From Mycobacterium simiae (GTDB taxonomy: Bacteria; Actinomycetota; Actinomycetes; Mycobacteriales; Mycobacteriaceae), in contig NZ_VTZN01000015.1 in NCBI RefSeq assembly GCF_008370645.1, positions 1-48,874 of the forward strand: a stretch of DNA of 48,874 bases. Reading direction: 5' to 3'. The notes under the pieces are model-generated. The model had not been told where the DNA came from and made no database searches. It saw only the letters and a list, made by a program, of their open reading frames with translations. Below are positions 34,746 through 43,277 of this stretch, in pieces (position 1 is the first letter of the stretch; each line of letters starts with the position of its first letter). Position numbers and translations under genes: made by a program.

Positions 34746-34841
34746 GTGCGCTCGACCACGGGCGGGCATGTCTCGTCGCCGGGTCCAGCCCGATTGCCCG
34801 GCTCCTCCTCACGCCACACAGCGGCGTGCATCGTCGCCGGG

Positions 34842-34916
34842 TTAGGAGTTGGGCCGCTTACCGTGATTGGCCTTGCTGTGCTTGCGGTCGCGCTTCTTGC
34901 GGCCACGCTTGGCCAT
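34842..34916 (-). CDS. Ribosomal protein bL37 (24 residues)
   Basis: A tiny gene on the minus strand in the 374-base gap between rshA and the TB7.3 gene. It encodes 24 residues, 11 of them Lys or Arg, beginning MAKRGRKKRDRK and ending NHGKRPNS. I recognise it as bL37, the actinobacterial 50S protein found in mycobacterial ribosome structures. The start is decided by GGAGG (minus strand, 34923-34927) six bases upstream. Below most gene-calling cut-offs, so easily left unannotated. The bases around it, 34746-34841 and 34917-35119, show no other gene; its promoter must lie in the latter stretch, which it shares with the divergent TB7.3 gene. Confidence 0.9.
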   Translation of the reverse strand: MAKRGRKKRDRKHSKANHGKRPNS

Positions 34917-35119
34917 CGGGAACCTCCATGACTAATCAGATGCAGGACGGCCACGGGCCGCTCATGTTGGTGTCCAGTGTCGCACGCAGTTACCGAGGTA
35001 GGCACACGAGCCCGCGCGCCGCCACCCTCGGGGGCCTTATGGTTCGATATACAGAAGCTGATGGAAGCCCGATGGAGCAGCAGTCAGCATGCGAGATGGC
35101 CAACACGAGTGGGGTGATG

Positions 35120-35335
35120 ATGTCCGAGGATGTTCGCGCCGAGATCGTGGCCAGCGTGCTCGAAGTCGTGGTCAGCGAAGGCGACCAAGTCGGCAAGGGC
35201 GATGTCGTGGTGCTACTCGAGTCGATGAAGATGGAGATCCCCGTCCTGGCCGAGGTCGACGGCACTGTCAGCAAGGTGAGCGTGGCCGTGGGCGATGTCA
35301 TCCAGGCCGGCGACCTGATCGCTGTGATCAGCTAG
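35120..35335 (+). CDS. Biotinylated protein TB7.3
   Basis: 71-residue single biotinyl domain (Rv3221c equivalent). The biotin attachment motif ESMKME has Lys37, in the middle of a beta-hammerhead made by VVSEGDQVGKGDVVVLLESMKM and VSVAVGDVIQAGDLIAVIS. It may serve as carboxyl carrier of an acyl-CoA carboxylase, or only as a biotin-carrying antigen; the partner is not in the window. ATG 35120 gives the known length; ATG 35117 directly before it is an alternative. It lies 30 bases ahead of pdtaS. Confidence 0.94.
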   Translation: MSEDVRAEIVASVLEVVVSEGDQVGKGDVVVLLESMKMEIPVLAEVDGTVSKVSVAVGDVIQAGDLIAVIS

Positions 35336-35365
35336 CGACAAGCGAGAGCGACTCGGGAGTCATCG

Positions 35366-36868
35366 ATGTCCACTCTCGGTGATCTGCTGGCCGAACACAC
35401 GGTGCTTCCCGGTAACGCCGTCGACCACCTGCATGCGGTGGTCGGGGAATGGCAACTCCTGGCCGACTTATCGTTCGCCGACTATTTGATGTGGGTCCGC
35501 CGTGATGACGGCGTGCTGGTATGTGTGGCGCAATGCCGCCCCAACACCGCGCCGACGGTGCTGCAGACCGACGCAGTGGGCACCGTCGTCGCCGCCGAGA
35601 AGCTGGCACTGGTTGCCGAGACCTTCGATTCGGGCGCCGCCATTTGGGAACCGGATGCGGCCCAACCGCATTCGGGAGAACTGCCTGGTCCAAACGTCGG
35701 CGCCTCGCCGGTCCGCTACGGCAACCAAGTGGTGGCGGTGCTGACGCAGCATCAAACGGCAGTAGCAGCTCAACGCGCATCCGGTCACTTGGAAACCGCT
35801 TATCGGGATTGCGCCAATGATCTTCTGCACATGCTGGCCGAAGGCACGTTTCCCGACGTCGGCGACGTGGCTATGTCGCGATCTACGCCCCGTGCAGGTG
35901 ACGGCTTCATCCGCCTGGATGTGAGCGGTGTAATCGCTTATGCCAGCCCCAACGCGCTGTCGGCCTACCACCGGATGGGTCTGAGCAGCGAATTAGAGGG
36001 GCACAAGCTAGTCGAGATCACGCGGCCGCTGATATCGGATCCGTTTGAGGCTGAAGAGATGGCAGAGCATGTCCGGGATTTGCTGACAGGCGGACCCAGT
36101 ATGCGCATGGAGGTCGACGCCGGGGGCGCCACGGTGTTGTTGCGGACGCTGCCGCTGGTGGTACACGGCGTCGGCGCGGGTGCTGCCATACTGATCCGCG
36201 ACGTCACCGAGGTGAAACGCCGGGACCGAGCCTTGATATCCAAAGACGCCACGATCCGGGAAATCCACCACCGGGTGAAAAACAACCTGCAGACTGTCGC
36301 GGCGCTGTTGCGGCTGCAGGCCAGGCGGACGGCCAATGCCGAGGGACGGGAAGCCCTGATCGAGTCAGTGCGCAGGGTGTCGTCGATCGCCTTGGTCCAT
36401 GACGCCTTGTCGATGTCGGTGGACGAACAGGTGAACCTGGACGAGGTCATCGACCGGATTCTTCCAATCATGAACGATGTAGCGTCGGTGGACAGGCCGA
36501 TCCGGATTAACCGAGTCGGCGACCTCGGTGTACTGGATTCCGACCGGGCCACGGCCCTGATCATGGTGATTACCGAACTGGTTCAGAACGCGATCGAGCA
36601 TGCCTTCTCACCGGCGGCACAAGAGGGGTCTGTGACGATTCGAGCCGAGCGCTCGGCACGCTGGCTCGATGTCGTGGTCCACGACGACGGACGTGGTATG
36701 CCTGATGGATTCAGCTTGGAGAAGTCGGACAGCCTCGGCCTGCAGATCGTGCGGACATTGGTATCAGCGGAGCTAGATGGTTCATTGGGGATGCGGGAAG
36801 CCCCGGAGCGCGGCACCGACGTGGTTTTACGGGTGCCCATTGGGCGTCGGGGCCGGTTGATGGTGTAG
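35366..36868 (+). CDS. pdtaS: Sensor histidine kinase PdtaS
   Basis: Soluble kinase of the PdtaS/PdtaR system, whose response regulator binds RNA; the tuberculosis enzyme is inhibited by copper and NO and binds c-di-GMP. The 500-residue protein has an N-terminal GAF domain (about 10-145), a PAS domain (about 170-285), a HisKA_2 helix with IREIHHRVKNNLQ (His302 the likely phospho-acceptor), and an ATPase domain with ELVQNAIEHAFS, DDGRGMP and LGLQIVRTLV. No membrane helix. ATG 35366 has GGGAG at 35355-35359. The partner pdtaR is elsewhere, as usual. A strong terminator follows. Confidence 0.96.
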   Translation: MSTLGDLLAEHTVLPGNAVDHLHAVVGEWQLLADLSFADYLMWVRRDDGVLVCVAQCRPNTAPTVLQTDAVGTVVAAEKLALVAETFDSGAAIWEPDAAQPHSGELPGPNVGASPVRYGNQVVAVLTQHQTAVAAQRASGHLETAYRDCANDLLHMLAEGTFPDVGDVAMSRSTPRAGDGFIRLDVSGVIAYASPNALSAYHRMGLSSELEGHKLVEITRPLISDPFEAEEMAEHVRDLLTGGPSMRMEVDAGGATVLLRTLPLVVHGVGAGAAILIRDVTEVKRRDRALISKDATIREIHHRVKNNLQTVAALLRLQARRTANAEGREALIESVRRVSSIALVHDALSMSVDEQVNLDEVIDRILPIMNDVASVDRPIRINRVGDLGVLDSDRATALIMVITELVQNAIEHAFSPAAQEGSVTIRAERSARWLDVVVHDDGRGMPDGFSLEKSDSLGLQIVRTLVSAELDGSLGMREAPERGTDVVLRVPIGRRGRLMV

Positions 36869-36882
36869 TGAGCGCGCAACAA

Positions 36883-36911
36883 TACGGCCCCGACGGTGCG
36901 TCGGGGCCGTA
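36883..36911. terminator. Bidirectional terminator between pdtaS and whiB1
   Basis: Perfect 13-bp stem TACGGCCCCGACG (36883-36895) / CGTCGGGGCCGTA (36899-36911) with a 3-base loop. It lies in the 64-base gap between two convergent genes. The strongest hairpin in the window. Confidence 0.85.
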
Positions 36912-36932
36912 ATAGCGGCGTACTGAGTCGTT

Positions 36933-37187
36933 TCAAACTCCGCTACGGGCCTTTGTCCGGGCGTTGCGACGCTTCAACGCTCGCCGCTCGTCTTCGCTCA
37001 TTCCGCCCCAGACGCCCGAGTCCTGGCCAGTGTTTAGCGCCCAGCTGAGGCATTCCGTGGTCACTGGGCACCGGTTACAGACCAGTTTCGCGTCGGCGAT
37101 CTGCGCGAGCGCCGGGCCGCTGTTTCCTACCGGAAAGAACAGCTCCGGATCTTCGTCCCGACAGACCGCCTTATGGCGCCAATCCAT
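36933..37187 (-). CDS. whiB1: NO-responsive iron-sulfur regulator WhiB1
   Basis: Essential 84-residue regulator holding an O2-stable 4Fe-4S cluster that reacts with nitric oxide, after which it binds DNA; it also contacts SigA. Cluster ligands C9, C37, C40 and C46 are present (VCRDED, LVCNRCPVTTEC), followed by the turn GVWGG and a basic tail KRRNARTKARSG. ATG 37187 is preceded by GAGGAG about ten bases upstream. The 265-base upstream region contains a CRP site at 37343-37358 and a perfect -35 hexamer TTGACA (minus strand, 37321-37326). Confidence 0.97.
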   Translation of the reverse strand: MDWRHKAVCRDEDPELFFPVGNSGPALAQIADAKLVCNRCPVTTECLSWALNTGQDSGVWGGMSEDERRALKRRNARTKARSGV

Positions 37188-37342
37188 TAGTCACTACTCC
37201 TCACTAGGTGCGCAGCAAGGCGCACGGGCGATGCTTGGCTTAACGCGTGCACAAGAAAGATTTCCGCACCCCTACATATCTCTGCATGCAACCTTCCGAT
37301 CGTTTCACAGGCTCAACAGATGTCAATAGCGTTACGTAGGCG

Positions 37343-37358
37343 CGTGGGCTATCTCACT
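37343..37358 (-). promoter_or_regulatory. CRP (Rv3676-type) binding site of whiB1
   Basis: On the minus strand this reads AGTGAGATAGCCCACG, the sequence I recall as the CRP site of the M. tuberculosis whiB1 promoter. It sits 16 bases upstream of a TTGACA -35 hexamer, as expected of a cAMP-responsive activator site. The rest of 37188-37452 has no gene. Confidence 0.8.
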
Positions 37359-37452
37359 TTGACGTGCTCTTAGCTAAGTCCTTACTCCGTTGTACTACAC
37401 TAAGCCCCCAATTTCGCCCTACATTTTCGTCGCAAGCTTGTCACGGTGCAGA

Positions 37453-38427
37453 TTATCGCAGGTCAAGCCGGGTTTTCGGAGGTGGAGCAGCCACCGCCAA
37501 CGCGTTTGGCGCCGACCGAAACGTCATGGTTTCGCGTAGGCCGAGGTAATCGCCGTCGAACTGACAGGCCGTCGGACCCGCAGTGCTGGTAACCCGGAGC
37601 CAAGGCACATCATCGGCGGTGATGAGGTGCTTGAACTCGAACTTTGGCTTCTCGGCGAACATCTGTCGAACGATCCGCAGGGTGGGGATCGTCCGCAACG
37701 TAGTGGGTGCAAACACTCCAAGTCCTGACTCGAAGGTGCAGCCAGGATTGGTCCACACTGGCCGTTTGTTTGCGAAGGTCCACGGACTGGAGTTGGACAC
37801 GAAGACGAAGCTCACCCGGGTGACCGGTCCTTGACCCGGAAGTTCTAGCGAGAGAGTGGGTTCACCGCGCGTGTAGGCCAAGACAGCAGGCACTGCCGCC
37901 CGAATGTAGCGCCAGGCTGTAACTTTGCCGCCCCGATCGCGTTCAGCCTCGACCGCCGCAACGACCTCTGCGTCCACACCCATTCCGGAGTTGAACACCG
38001 CCCAGCGCTCGCCGCAGTCGATCAGTCCGATGCGGCGCCACTGCGGCCGGCGTGCGTAATCGTCGAGTAATTGGATCAGCTGATTGGCAGCTGCAATCGG
38101 GTCGCGGGCAATTCCTAGGGCCCTGGCTAGCACATTCGCGGAGCCGCCAGGCACCACGGCGACCGCCGGGATGGGACCCTTCGGCGTGGCACCCGGGTGC
38201 CCCAACATGCCATTGACCACGCCGCTCACCGTGCCGTCGCCGCCGTGCACGACCACCAGATCCATTCCGGCGGCTACCGCCGCTTGGCCTAGTTCGGCTG
38301 CGTGGCCGCGGTGTTTGGTGTGCTCCATGGTGAGTTGAAGACGGCTTTTCAGCGCATGGGCGACCAGGTCGCGGGCAGCCGGTGTGATCGAAGTGGCAGT
38401 TGGGTTGACGATCAACACGGCTCGCAT
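37453..38427 (-). CDS. Diacylglycerol/lipid kinase-family protein (Rv3218 type)
   Basis: 324-residue member of the DAGK catalytic family (DgkB/YegS type), which phosphorylates diacylglycerol or related lipids with ATP. Hallmarks: N-terminal MRAVLIVNPTA, the ATP-binding GGDGTVSGVVNGML near residue 62, PGGSANVLARALGI near 94, and a C-terminal beta domain with QFDGDYLG. The true substrate in mycobacteria is not settled. ATG 38427 starts the family N terminus. It is transcribed away from the following membrane-protein gene and ends 265 bases before the whiB1 start. Confidence 0.88.
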   Translation of the reverse strand: MRAVLIVNPTATSITPAARDLVAHALKSRLQLTMEHTKHRGHAAELGQAAVAAGMDLVVVHGGDGTVSGVVNGMLGHPGATPKGPIPAVAVVPGGSANVLARALGIARDPIAAANQLIQLLDDYARRPQWRRIGLIDCGERWAVFNSGMGVDAEVVAAVEAERDRGGKVTAWRYIRAAVPAVLAYTRGEPTLSLELPGQGPVTRVSFVFVSNSSPWTFANKRPVWTNPGCTFESGLGVFAPTTLRTIPTLRIVRQMFAEKPKFEFKHLITADDVPWLRVTSTAGPTACQFDGDYLGLRETMTFRSAPNALAVAAPPPKTRLDLR

Positions 38428-38542
38428 GACGCATGAGCCTAGGCGTGGCGACGATGCGGGCCGGTACGGCCTGAGGAGGAGCCGCGCGGCGACCAGGGCT
38501 AGGCAGGCAAAGTCGTCGTGGTCGCATGATTACGCTGATGGC

Positions 38543-38974
38543 GTGGTTGTTCGCGTCCCCTTGACCGTGCGCGGCGCGGGACTCATCGTCGCCGCGCAGG
38601 GGGCAGCGGCACTGGTCATGGCCGCGATCTTGGTCGTGCGTTGTCTTGCCGGAGCCGATCAGCGCGTGGTCAACGGCCTTGGAACCGCAGTATGGTTCGC
38701 GCTCGTGGGTGGCGGGGTGCTGGCCGCCGGATGCGCCCTGGCGGCGGGCCAACGCTGGGGCCGTGGGCTGTCTGTATTTGCCCAACTACTCTTGCTGCCG
38801 GTGGCGTGGTATCTGACTGTCGGCTCGCATCGACCGGCGTGCGGAATCCCGGTGGCAATCATCGCGTGTACCGTCCTGGTATTGCTTTTCAGCCCGTCGA
38901 CACTGCGGTGGGTGGTCGGCGGCGATCAGCGTGGTTCGGCCAGTGCAGCCAATTCCGGGCCGGAGAGCCGATAG
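38543..38974 (+). CDS. Small integral membrane protein (Rv3217c type)
   Basis: 143-residue protein with about four membrane helices (GAGLIVAAQGAAALVMAAILVV, GTAVWFALVGGGVLAAGCALA, LSVFAQLLLLPVAWYLTV, IPVAIIACTVLVLLF). Function unknown. GTG 38543 gives the family length. TACGCT at 38531-38536 ends six bases before it and no Shine-Dalgarno is present, so the message may be leaderless. The 3' end overlaps the convergent GNAT gene by 49 bases. Confidence 0.82.
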   Translation: MVVRVPLTVRGAGLIVAAQGAAALVMAAILVVRCLAGADQRVVNGLGTAVWFALVGGGVLAAGCALAAGQRWGRGLSVFAQLLLLPVAWYLTVGSHRPACGIPVAIIACTVLVLLFSPSTLRWVVGGDQRGSASAANSGPESR

Positions 38975-39405
38975 GTGGTCCACTCCCGCTGCGGCTGAGC
39001 GCCGATTGCGTCGTAGAGGGCGATGGCGTTCGAATTCCAGTTCAGCACGGCCCAGGACAGCCGGGTATAGCCGTTATCGAGGCATTCAGCGGCCAGTGTC
39101 GCCAGCAAGCTACGCGCCAGGCCGCGCCGGCGAAACGCCGGCCGCACGTAGAGATCTTCCAGATAGATGCCCTTGACGCCGTCCCAGGTGGAGAAGCTGG
39201 GAAACCACAACGCCATGGCCACGATCTGGCCGTCACTTTCGGCGATGTGGCCCCGAACGGACGGTGATGTACTGAAAAGGGCCGCCGTCAGTTGTTTTTC
39301 GGTGACGGTGCAGTGGTCGGCCGCGCGCTCGAATTCGGCGAGCTCGTGGATCATGGCCACAATTTCGGTGGTGTCTTCCGGTGTGGCTGGGCGGATAGTT
39401 GCCAT
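38926..39405 (-). CDS. GNAT-family N-acetyltransferase (Rv3216 type)
   Basis: 159-residue acetyltransferase related to the spermidine/diamine acetyltransferase-like group. It has the GNAT core: ATIRPATPEDTTEIVAMIHELAEFE at the N terminus, strand VKGIYLEDLYVRPAFRRRGLARSLL holding the acetyl-CoA phosphate loop RRRGLA, and the final WNSNAIALYDAIGAQ helix. Substrate unknown. ATG 39405 overlaps the entC stop by one base (TGATG); GTG 39408 is an alternative. Probably the last gene of a gpm2-entC-GNAT operon. It overlaps the convergent membrane-protein gene at its 3' end. Confidence 0.9.
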   Translation of the reverse strand: MATIRPATPEDTTEIVAMIHELAEFERAADHCTVTEKQLTAALFSTSPSVRGHIAESDGQIVAMALWFPSFSTWDGVKGIYLEDLYVRPAFRRRGLARSLLATLAAECLDNGYTRLSWAVLNWNSNAIALYDAIGAQPQREWTTYRLSGPELAALAEPR

Positions 39406-40505
39406 CACTGTTTTACTCCGAGCGCGGTGAGTATGGTGCCGAATTTAGTTGTGGTTTCCTCGACTTCATCATCGGGATTGGATTCGGCAACGATTCCGCC
39501 GCCGGCGTGCGCGAGCGCGGTGCGGCGGTCGGCTGAGAGTTGAGCGCAGCGGATGGACACCACCCATTGGCCGTCGCCCCTCGCGTCGCACCAACCTATT
39601 GCGCCCGCGTAGAATCCGCGGTCGCCTTCCAGCGCCGCGATGAGCTCGCTGGCGGCGACTGTTGGCACCCCACCTACCGCCGGCGTAGGGTGTAGCGCCA
39701 ACGCCAAATCCATTGCAGTGGTGCAGGTATCGCGCAATCGGCCGCGGATCGGCGTGCGCAGATGCCAGACCGCGGCGGTGCGGGTCAATTGGGGCTCGGA
39801 CGCAATCTCAAGGTCATCGCACAGTGGTGCCAGTACTGCGCGCATCGCGTCGATGACCAACTGATGCTCGTGACGGTTCTTGGCTGAGCTGGCCAGGGCG
39901 GTTGCGTTGGCGGCGTCGACTTGTGGGTCAGCGGCACGGGGAGCTGAGCCGGCGAATGGCTGGCACACCACTTGATCGCCGAATCGGGCGACCAACAGTT
40001 CTGGGCTGGCGCCCACCAGCGCTGTCCCGGGGTAGTCGGCACCGGCAGCGCTCAGATCGACGAGGTATCCATACGATGTCGGGTCGGCAATGACCAGCCT
40101 GCGCAGGATGACACGGGCGTCCAGCGGAGCGTCGGCGGTCAACCGCAACGTACGGGCCAGCACCACTTTGCGCAACGGGTTGTCTTGCGCAGCAAGCCGC
40201 CGCCGTGCGTGGTTGATCCGGGCGCGATGCTCGGCAAGTGGTGGGATGGCAGCGCTAATGCTGACCGCCGGCAGCGGGCCAGTCGGCCAGCCGGGCAGTG
40301 TCTCCAGGCGTTGTACGGTATCCGGCACCATCAATGCGGCGGGTGCATTTACGTCAAACGGTAACGCCCCTAACAATATCGGCGCTTTACCCGAGTGCAG
40401 CGCCGCGTGCGCCGCCCGCACATCGTGGTACCGTGCCCGCACCCCGTCGACAACCAGGGTTCCTCCGGGCCCGCACAGCGCGAACGGTGGTTCATTGGAT
40501 CTCAA
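39405..40505 (-). CDS. entC: Isochorismate synthase
   Basis: Converts chorismate to isochorismate, entry to menaquinone (MenF role) or salicylate-type compounds; mycobactin salicylate is made by MbtI elsewhere. The 366-residue protein carries the chorismate-binding fold with LRKVVLARTL (Lys), ALVGASPELLV, HPTPAVGGVP and the C-terminal IRCAQL ... AHAGGGIVAESNPDDE metal site. The start is inferred as TTG 40505, overlapping the gpm2 stop, with AAGGG 11 bases upstream; it begins just before the conserved EPPFALCGPGGTLV. ATG 40538 is in frame but lacks a ribosome site. Start confidence is moderate. Confidence 0.9.
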   Translation of the reverse strand: MRSNEPPFALCGPGGTLVVDGVRARYHDVRAAHAALHSGKAPILLGALPFDVNAPAALMVPDTVQRLETLPGWPTGPLPAVSISAAIPPLAEHRARINHARRRLAAQDNPLRKVVLARTLRLTADAPLDARVILRRLVIADPTSYGYLVDLSAAGADYPGTALVGASPELLVARFGDQVVCQPFAGSAPRAADPQVDAANATALASSAKNRHEHQLVIDAMRAVLAPLCDDLEIASEPQLTRTAAVWHLRTPIRGRLRDTCTTAMDLALALHPTPAVGGVPTVAASELIAALEGDRGFYAGAIGWCDARGDGQWVVSIRCAQLSADRRTALAHAGGGIVAESNPDDEVEETTTKFGTILTALGVKQ

Positions 40506-41101
40506 TCGCCTGCATACCCTTGCACGCCCAGTGCGCATAGCTGGCGGATCCCGTGCTCGAACCCGCAGATGCCGACCGATGCGGTGGGCATGAAGAAGCG
40601 GGCGCCCTCGGTGAGCGGTAGCTGGACCCAGCGCGTAATCACCGCTCGGGAAAAGTGGCTGTGGCCGACGAACACTACGTCGCGCGCCGCCATGTGCTCC
40701 AGTGCTAGTGCGACGGCGCCATCGGCGCGCTCGCTGACCTGCGCGACGCTTTCCCCGTCGGGGCATCCGTGCGTCCACACCAGCCAGTCGGGTTCGATTT
40801 CACGGATTTGGGCCGTCGTCAGGCCCTCGTAGGCGCCGTAGTCCCATTCGGCGATCAGCGGAGATATCTCATCGACCGTCAGTCCGGCTAACTCAGCGGT
40901 GGTCAGCGCCCGCTTACGTGGGCTGCTGATCACCAGTGGGTTGTCGAGCGCGAGTTCGGCCAGAGCCTTTTCGGCCAGCTTGGCCTGAATCCGACCGGAT
41001 TGAGTCAGCTTGATATCAGTACGACCGGTGTGTTGGCCTGATTTCGACCACTCCGTCTCGCCGTGGCGCAGCAGCAGCAGCCGGTGGTTGTGTAAGCCCA
41101 T
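40502..41101 (-). CDS. gpm2: Histidine phosphatase-superfamily protein Gpm2
   Basis: 199-residue member of the phosphoglycerate mutase-like superfamily. Despite its name the tuberculosis protein Rv3214 was shown to be a phosphatase, not a mutase. Catalytic features: LLRHGETEWS with His13, the conserved Arg in SSPRKRALTTAE, Glu in AEWDYGAYEGL, and the second His in FVGHSHFSRAV. No signal peptide. ATG 41101 starts the gpm2-entC-GNAT operon and faces the ParA-like gene, with 76 bases between the two starts. Confidence 0.93.
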   Translation of the reverse strand: MGLHNHRLLLLRHGETEWSKSGQHTGRTDIKLTQSGRIQAKLAEKALAELALDNPLVISSPRKRALTTAELAGLTVDEISPLIAEWDYGAYEGLTTAQIREIEPDWLVWTHGCPDGESVAQVSERADGAVALALEHMAARDVVFVGHSHFSRAVITRWVQLPLTEGARFFMPTASVGICGFEHGIRQLCALGVQGYAGD

Positions 41102-41177
41102 GCCGACTGATTGTGCCGGACGACATGCCGGACCGTTCGCCCCTACCGCGTTGCCATGTACGTGTCAGGATGGCACT

Positions 41178-41978
41178 GTGACAGAAACCCGGGTACTGGC
41201 GGTGGCCAACCAGAAGGGTGGGGTAGCCAAGACCACGACGGTCGCCTCGCTCGGCGCTGCGATGGTGGACAAAGGACGGAGAGTTTTGCTCGTCGATCTG
41301 GATCCGCAAGGTTGTTTGACCTTCTCGCTCGGCCACGATCCTGACAAGCTGCCGGTCTCGGTGCATGAGGTGCTGCTTGGTGAAGTCGAGCCCAACGCGG
41401 CGCTGGTCACCACGATGGAGGGAATGACGCTGCTGCCGGCCAACATTGACTTGGCCGGTGCCGAGGCAATGCTGTTGATGCGGGCTGGCCGAGAGTATGC
41501 GCTCAAAAGAGCGCTGGCCAAACTCTCCGACCAGTTCGACGTTGTCATCATCGACTGTCCGCCCTCGCTGGGTGTGCTCACGCTCAATGGGTTGACAGCC
41601 GCCGACGAGGTCATTGTTCCGCTGCAGTGCGAGACGTTGGCCCATCGGGGCGTCGGGCAGTTCTTGCGCACGGTCGCCGACGTTCAGCAGATCACCAACC
41701 CCAGCTTGCGGTTGTTGGGCGCCTTGCCAACGCTGTACGACTCCCGAACCACCCACACCCGTGATGTCCTGCTGGACGTCGCCGACCGCTACGGCTTGCC
41801 GGTGCTGGCGCCCCCGATTCCGCGCACCGTGCGGTTCGCCGAGGCCAGCGCGTCGGGCTCGTCGGTCATGGCAGGTCGCAAGAACAAGGGCGCTGTGGCT
41901 TATCGCGAGCTGGCCCAGGCGCTGCTCAAGCATTGGAAGTCCGGAAAGCCGCTACCCGCGTTCGCGGTGGAGATTTAG
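41178..41978 (+). CDS. ParA/Soj-type P-loop ATPase (Rv3213c type)
   Basis: 266-residue ATPase of the MinD/ParA family. It has the deviant Walker A KGGVAKTT (residues 13-20) with the signature Lys, switch region LLVDLDPQG, and Walker B VVIIDCPPSLG. No ParB gene is adjacent, so it is a second, non-chromosome-partitioning ParA of the SojA type; its cargo is unknown. GTG 41178 has AGGA at 41167-41170 and gives the family length. It converges with the beta-propeller gene, 50 bases apart. Confidence 0.92.
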   Translation: MTETRVLAVANQKGGVAKTTTVASLGAAMVDKGRRVLLVDLDPQGCLTFSLGHDPDKLPVSVHEVLLGEVEPNAALVTTMEGMTLLPANIDLAGAEAMLLMRAGREYALKRALAKLSDQFDVVIIDCPPSLGVLTLNGLTAADEVIVPLQCETLAHRGVGQFLRTVADVQQITNPSLRLLGALPTLYDSRTTHTRDVLLDVADRYGLPVLAPPIPRTVRFAEASASGSSVMAGRKNKGAVAYRELAQALLKHWKSGKPLPAFAVEI

Positions 41979-42028
41979 CCGCGCAGGCGGGTGGTGCCCC
42001 AGCTGATGCATACCAACCGGCCCCAGCT

Positions 42029-43264
42029 TTAGCCCAGCGCCACCACGGTGTCGCCACGCTGTTCGATCACCTCGGAGCCGGAAACGACCGGGATCACCGC
42101 TTTCCCAGATCCCAGGGTGCTCGGCGGGCGGTCCACCGCAAGGTAGCCCTTGTTCTCCCCGTTGACCGGGTCGTAGACACCGATAGCGCCGGTAACCGGC
42201 ACCAGCAGCTGACCTGCCATCATCACGCCCGGTCCTAACGGCGCAGCCGTTGCGCCCGCGGCAATGGTGTAGCGCTGGGTGAGTTTCCCGGTGTCGAAAA
42301 CCATCAACGCATCGCCGGTCCACCACGTCACCAGGTTGCCGGTCTGCGACACCGTGGCAGCGGGCGATGGCGCTTTGGCTAGCAGGGTGCTTGCCACCGT
42401 GGTGCCGGTCTCGTCGATCACGTCGACGCGCGGTTGCGCGCCGGATGCTCCGGGCAGATACACCGCGGTGGTGTTTTGCGAGACGACCAGCACGCGAGCG
42501 CCCGATCCCGGCCGATTCCCGGGTTCAGGCACAATCCGTTGTTCGGGTTCGTCTTCTTCCTTGCCCGGGTGCAGCAGGACCAGCCGCAGGTCTGCTTGGT
42601 TATTGCAAGCCTCGAGCACGGAAACGGCTGACGAACTTGCCGCGGCCGATTCCAACGTGCACCCGGAATGCAGGCCCCGGTTCGAGGGTTTCACCCGGGC
42701 ATCAGTCTCGCCGTAGGACAACATTCGGACCATGTCTGATCGCCACAGCTCGAGGCGGGTATTACCGGCGGACAACACGGTTGTGCCGTCGGAGGAGAGG
42801 AGCACACTCGGGTCGGCATAGCTGCTGCGAGCGGGTCCGCGACGGCCGGTTGAACCGTCAATGGTGCTGACCTGACCGCAACCGCGGTCATCGCGGTAAA
42901 CGGCGACCGCGTAACGGTAGACCCAGGTCACGCCGCATAGGTCCGTGTCGCGGGAGTAGCTCCAGAGGGTTTCACCCGTCGCCGGATCCCGCCCCTCCAC
43001 TCGGCGCCCGTCGCCGGTGGCAACCGTCCCGCCCGCCACGACGGGTACCCGAGTGGCGGGGCTGTGCGCGGTCCAAAGCTGCTTCAGTGCGGCCGGCACC
43101 TCCCGGGCGGGGGTTGGATTGGGCGCCGGAGTTGCGGCAGGTCGGCTGATGGTGGCCCGCGCGTCGCTGGTCCACCAGATCAGCGCAACGGCCAGGACAA
43201 CAGCGACGGCGATGGCCGCGGCCGCCACGATATCGCCTTTGGTGCGCCGCTCCGGTTTGACCAT
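42029..43264 (-). CDS. Membrane-anchored PQQ-like beta-propeller protein (Rv3212 type)
   Basis: 411-residue protein with a short basic cytoplasmic tail, one membrane helix (about 12-31, VAAAAIAVAVVLAVALIWW), a Pro-rich linker (TPAPNPTP), and an extracellular beta-propeller with PQQ-like blades (TVATGDGRRVEGRDPATGETLWSYS, LVTWWTGDALMVFDTGKL, GAIGVYDPVNGE). Such proteins are usually scaffolds for envelope complexes; the partner is unknown. It starts 13 bases after the rhlE stop, so the pair is an operon. Two to four Cys in the propeller may form disulfides outside the cell. Confidence 0.88.
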   Translation of the reverse strand: MVKPERRTKGDIVAAAAIAVAVVLAVALIWWTSDARATISRPAATPAPNPTPAREVPAALKQLWTAHSPATRVPVVAGGTVATGDGRRVEGRDPATGETLWSYSRDTDLCGVTWVYRYAVAVYRDDRGCGQVSTIDGSTGRRGPARSSYADPSVLLSSDGTTVLSAGNTRLELWRSDMVRMLSYGETDARVKPSNRGLHSGCTLESAAASSSAVSVLEACNNQADLRLVLLHPGKEEDEPEQRIVPEPGNRPGSGARVLVVSQNTTAVYLPGASGAQPRVDVIDETGTTVASTLLAKAPSPAATVSQTGNLVTWWTGDALMVFDTGKLTQRYTIAAGATAAPLGPGVMMAGQLLVPVTGAIGVYDPVNGENKGYLAVDRPPSTLGSGKAVIPVVSGSEVIEQRGDTVVALG

Positions 43265-43277
43265 CCGTGGGCGCGGC

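Noticed and set aside
37188..37452. Possible small RNA or gene in the whiB1 upstream gap
   Set aside because: No supported start, and the region is explained by the whiB1 promoter with its CRP site.
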